Shown: piece after piece, positions 15,820-17,775 of the stretch
How positions within the stretch are numbered: position 1 is the stretch's first letter
How the letters are laid out: every line of letters starts with the position of its first letter
DNA from: Lachnospiraceae bacterium
GTDB taxonomy: Bacteria; Bacillota; Clostridia; Lachnospirales; Lachnospiraceae
DNA: 17,775 bases
Direction of reading: 5' to 3'
Assembly: GCA_003542935.1 (NCBI GenBank)
Contig: DPJQ01000276.1
Coordinates: 1 to 17,775 of the forward strand
Translations under genes and position numbers: made by a program
Notes under the pieces: model-generated
The model's database searches: none
Told to the model about the DNA's origin: nothing
The model's input: only the letters and a program-made list of their open reading frames with translations

Positions 15820-15888
15820 TTCAGCCGGTGCAGTGCGGCACTGTCGCGCGCTGTGGGGCGGACCGCAACAGTAAAGCCTCCGGCTGAA
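15820..15888. repeat. 69-nt structured inverted-repeat element between two divergent promoters
   Basis: TTCAGCCGG (15820-15828) and CCGGCTGAA (15880-15888) form a perfect 9-bp outer stem. Inside it, CAGTGC/GCACTG (15831-15843) makes a second perfect palindrome and GCGGACCGC (15858-15866) a third; ACTGT (15840-15844) can alternatively pair with ACAGT (15868-15872). The GC-rich composition contrasts with the A/T-rich promoters on either side. It does not match a riboswitch or ncRNA family I can name. It could be a dispersed palindromic repeat, a protein-binding site or an RNA element. Confidence 0.6.
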
Positions 15889-15923
15889 CTGATATGACGG
15901 ATGTCTGCCGTTTCGGATATTTC

Positions 15924-15952
15924 TTGAAAGAGACATGCTTTTCTGGTAAGAT
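15924..15952 (+). promoter_or_regulatory. Predicted promoter of the pseudouridine synthase / membrane protein unit
   Basis: TTGAAA (15924-15929), a 17-base spacer and TAAGAT (15947-15952) preceded by TGG (an extended -10) lie 36 bases ahead of the TTG start at 15988. Confidence 0.65.
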
Positions 15953-15987
15953 GAAAAAATAGAGAGACAAGCGAAGGACAGGGAAAT

Positions 15988-16677
15988 TTGAGAGAAGATA
16001 TCAGTATTATTTATGAGGACAAAGACATTCTTGTGTGCAGAAAACCTGCGGGGCTGCCCACGCAGACATCGAAGGTCGCCGCGCCGGATCTTGTCAGCGA
16101 GCTGAAAAATTATCTGGCGGAAAAAGGTGAGCCTTATCTGGCGGTGGTGCACAGGCTGGATCAGCCCGTGGAGGGTCTCCTTGTGTTTGCCAAAAATAAG
16201 GAGGCGGCGAAAAAGTTAAGTGAGCAGCTTAAGCAGAATGAATTTAATAAAGTATACTGTGCGGTAGCCTTCAATCAGCCCCGGGTGCAGGAGGGGATGC
16301 TGGAGGATTACATGATAAAGGACGGCTCCCGGGCAAAGATTGTCACGGCGGATACGCCGGGTGCGAAGAAAGCCGTACTGCACTATAAACTGATCGCAAT
16401 CGAGAAAGGGCGTGCGCTCTATGAGGTGCGTCTGGAGACAGGGCGGTTTCATCAGATCCGGGCACAGATGGCCCATGCCGGGATGCCGCTTCTGGGCGAC
16501 AAAAAATATGCGGACGCGGCGATCCAGATCTATTCCGAGATGCACGGTATTAAAAACGTGGCGCTGTGCGCGTACAAATTAAAGCTGGTCCATCCGGGAA
16601 GCGGGGAGGAGATGCTTTTTGTGAGTAAACCCTCGGGGGAGGTTTTCCGGGCGTTTCAAAAAGGCAGAGACGAATGA
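15988..16677 (+). CDS. RluA-family RNA pseudouridine synthase
   Basis: The 229-residue cytoplasmic enzyme converts uridine to pseudouridine in rRNA or tRNA. The catalytic aspartate is D58 in VVHRLDQPVEGLLVFAK (53-69); the usual glycine-threonine after RLD is replaced by QPVEG, as in one subgroup of short RluA-like proteins. RFHQIRAQMAH (near 153-163) and LLGDKKYA (near 169-176) are the other family signatures. There is no N-terminal S4 RNA-binding domain, so this is the short form (RluA/TruC-like size). The start is TTG at 15988: AAGGA (15974-15978) is 9 bases upstream and the protein then begins just before the conserved IIYEDKDILVCRKPAG. It is first in a two-gene unit, overlapping the membrane protein by ATGA. 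The target nucleotide cannot be read from sequence. Confidence 0.92.
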   Translation: MREDISIIYEDKDILVCRKPAGLPTQTSKVAAPDLVSELKNYLAEKGEPYLAVVHRLDQPVEGLLVFAKNKEAAKKLSEQLKQNEFNKVYCAVAFNQPRVQEGMLEDYMIKDGSRAKIVTADTPGAKKAVLHYKLIAIEKGRALYEVRLETGRFHQIRAQMAHAGMPLLGDKKYADAAIQIYSEMHGIKNVALCAYKLKLVHPGSGEEMLFVSKPSGEVFRAFQKGRDE

Positions 16678-17775
16678 GGACAGAGGAGGCAGAAATCAGA
16701 AAGCGGTGGAGCGCGGGGAATATTTTGGAGAGGATGTGCCATGTGGGAGTTTACATATTCCTGTTCTTTCTTGTTGCCGTCTACTCCTTTTATGCGCCGG
16801 AGGGCTATATCCAGATCGCCACAAATAAATACCTGTTTTTTCGAGGAATGTGCCTGCTCACGGCGGAGGTCATGATACCGCTTATTGTGCTGCGCTGTAT
16901 GATGTTGCCTTTCGAAAAAAATCCTCAAAAAAGGGGACCGCACATTTCCCTGACGGATCTTTTTGTGCTTCTTTTTCTCCTTGTCAATATCCTCTCTTTT
17001 TTCTTCACGGAGTACAGGGAGGAGGCGCTCTGGGGCACAAGCGGCTGGTATATGGGGTTTGCCATGCATCTGTTTTTTATCGGAATCTATTTTCTGGTGT
17101 CCCGGTTTTACGACGGAAAAATAGATGTGCTGCCCGCTTTTATGGGGGTCGTATCTGTAATATTTTTGTGGGGGCTGCTCAACCGGTTTTCTGTCTACCC
17201 CATCGATATGCACTATGACAGCAACTCCTTTATTTCCAGTATGGGGAATATCAACTGGTTCTGTGGTTTCTGGTCCGTATTTTTCGTGATAGGCGTGGTG
17301 CTGTATATTGTCACGGAGAGACGGGGCCTGCGAATTTTTTCCGGTGTTTACAGTGTGCTGGCGCTGGGACTGGGGGCAGTGGAGGGGAGTGACAGCGCCT
17401 TTGTCTCCATGGGTGTGGTCTTTTTCTTCCTGCTTCTGGTGTCCTTCCAGAAGACAGCATATATGAAGCGATGGCTGGAGGAGGGAATATTTTACTGCGC
17501 CGCCTGTCAGGTCATGCGGGTTATTGTACTGTTTTTGCCGGAAAGTCTGAACATGGAAGAGCCTTCTGCAGAATGGATGCTGGGCAATCTGACGCTCATA
17601 GTTCTTGTTCTGCTTGTTGTGCTGAGGATTTTGCTGGGGAGAGAAGATAAAAAATATAAAAAATATACTATAGAAAGAGGCATAAGGAACGAAGACGCCG
17701 GGGCGGAACTGATCTGGAAATGGAAATGGTTAAAATATCTGATCATCGGCCTCCCGGCGGCGGTGGCGGTGGTTT
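16674..17775 (+). CDS. Polytopic membrane protein, O-antigen ligase/polymerase-like (partial, C-terminus off the right edge)
   Basis: The frame is open from ATG 16674 to the end of the window (367 codons, no stop). After a charged N-terminus it has about ten hydrophobic segments, near residues 22-42, 53-75, 88-105, 122-141, 151-167, 190-210, 222-260, 270-288, 301-318 and 355 onward. The layout and the segment around GNINWFCGFW resemble O-antigen ligase / Wzy-type polymerase family proteins of Firmicutes, which often have a GN-x-N-aromatic helix followed by an S-x-A-rich helix (here SDSAFVSMG); this assignment is by resemblance only. Its ATG overlaps the stop of the pseudouridine synthase (ATGA), so translation is coupled. 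A function in cell-surface polysaccharide assembly would fit the family; no glycosyltransferase neighbour is visible to support it. Confidence 0.75.
   Translation, partial: MRTEEAEIRKRWSAGNILERMCHVGVYIFLFFLVAVYSFYAPEGYIQIATNKYLFFRGMCLLTAEVMIPLIVLRCMMLPFEKNPQKRGPHISLTDLFVLLFLLVNILSFFFTEYREEALWGTSGWYMGFAMHLFFIGIYFLVSRFYDGKIDVLPAFMGVVSVIFLWGLLNRFSVYPIDMHYDSNSFISSMGNINWFCGFWSVFFVIGVVLYIVTERRGLRIFSGVYSVLALGLGAVEGSDSAFVSMGVVFFFLLLVSFQKTAYMKRWLEEGIFYCAACQVMRVIVLFLPESLNMEEPSAEWMLGNLTLIVLVLLVVLRILLGREDKKYKKYTIERGIRNEDAGAELIWKWKWLKYLIIGLPAAVAVV

Noticed and set aside
15820..15888. Cyclic-di-GMP (GEMM) riboswitch, suggested by an AAAGCCTCCGG-like stretch
   Set aside because: The other conserved blocks of that class are missing and the stretch is part of the outer palindrome.

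Overview
The window looks like a chromosomal piece of a Lachnospiraceae-type (Clostridia, Firmicutes) genome. The reasons are strong AGGAGG-type ribosome binding sites, GTG and TTG starts backed by good Shine-Dalgarno spacing, a moderate GC content, a cellobiose-type PTS with a PRD regulator, and zinc-ribbon FHA proteins and Ser/Thr kinases of a kind typical of gut Clostridia. The family assignment is an inference; no rRNA or other marker gene is present.

Region 1 (1-4794, minus strand) is a beta-glucoside/cellobiose uptake operon. In transcription order it holds the PTS membrane component EIIC, a PRD-containing activator, a family 4 phospho-beta-glucosidase, and the start of EIIB, which runs off the left edge. 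A good sigma-A-like promoter (4870-4899) with an overlapping palindrome drives it leftward.

Region 2 (4795-5113) is a divergent intergenic region unusually rich in inverted repeats.

Region 3 (5114-14495, plus strand) is the centre of interest: seven tightly packed genes forming a complete membrane phospho-signalling module. They are a two-TM FHA protein; a zinc-ribbon/Gly-rich/FHA protein; a membrane-anchored PP2C phosphatase; a soluble PP2C phosphatase; a secreted trypsin-like protease tethered by one TM helix to a cytosolic FHA domain; a zinc-ribbon Ser/Thr kinase with a C-terminal TM anchor; and a 1172-residue zinc-ribbon kinase with one TM helix and a repeat-rich, probably beta-helical, extracellular part of about 730 residues. 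The likely logic is that outside signals reach the kinases and protease receptor across the membrane, phosphothreonine marks are written by two kinases, erased by two phosphatases and read by three FHA domains. A 21-bp stem-loop at 14513-14585 closes the unit.

Region 4 (14644-15744, minus) is a convergent gene for a 366-residue protein with an HTH-like N-terminal half, possibly the regulator of the module or an unrelated neighbour. Its upstream region holds a promoter on each strand and, between them, a 69-nt inverted-repeat element.

Region 5 (15988 to the right edge, plus) is a two-gene unit: an RluA-type pseudouridine synthase with a TTG start, overlapping by 4 bases a polytopic membrane protein that looks like an O-antigen ligase/polymerase-type protein and is cut by the window edge.

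No tRNA, rRNA, CRISPR array, insertion sequence or integrase was seen.
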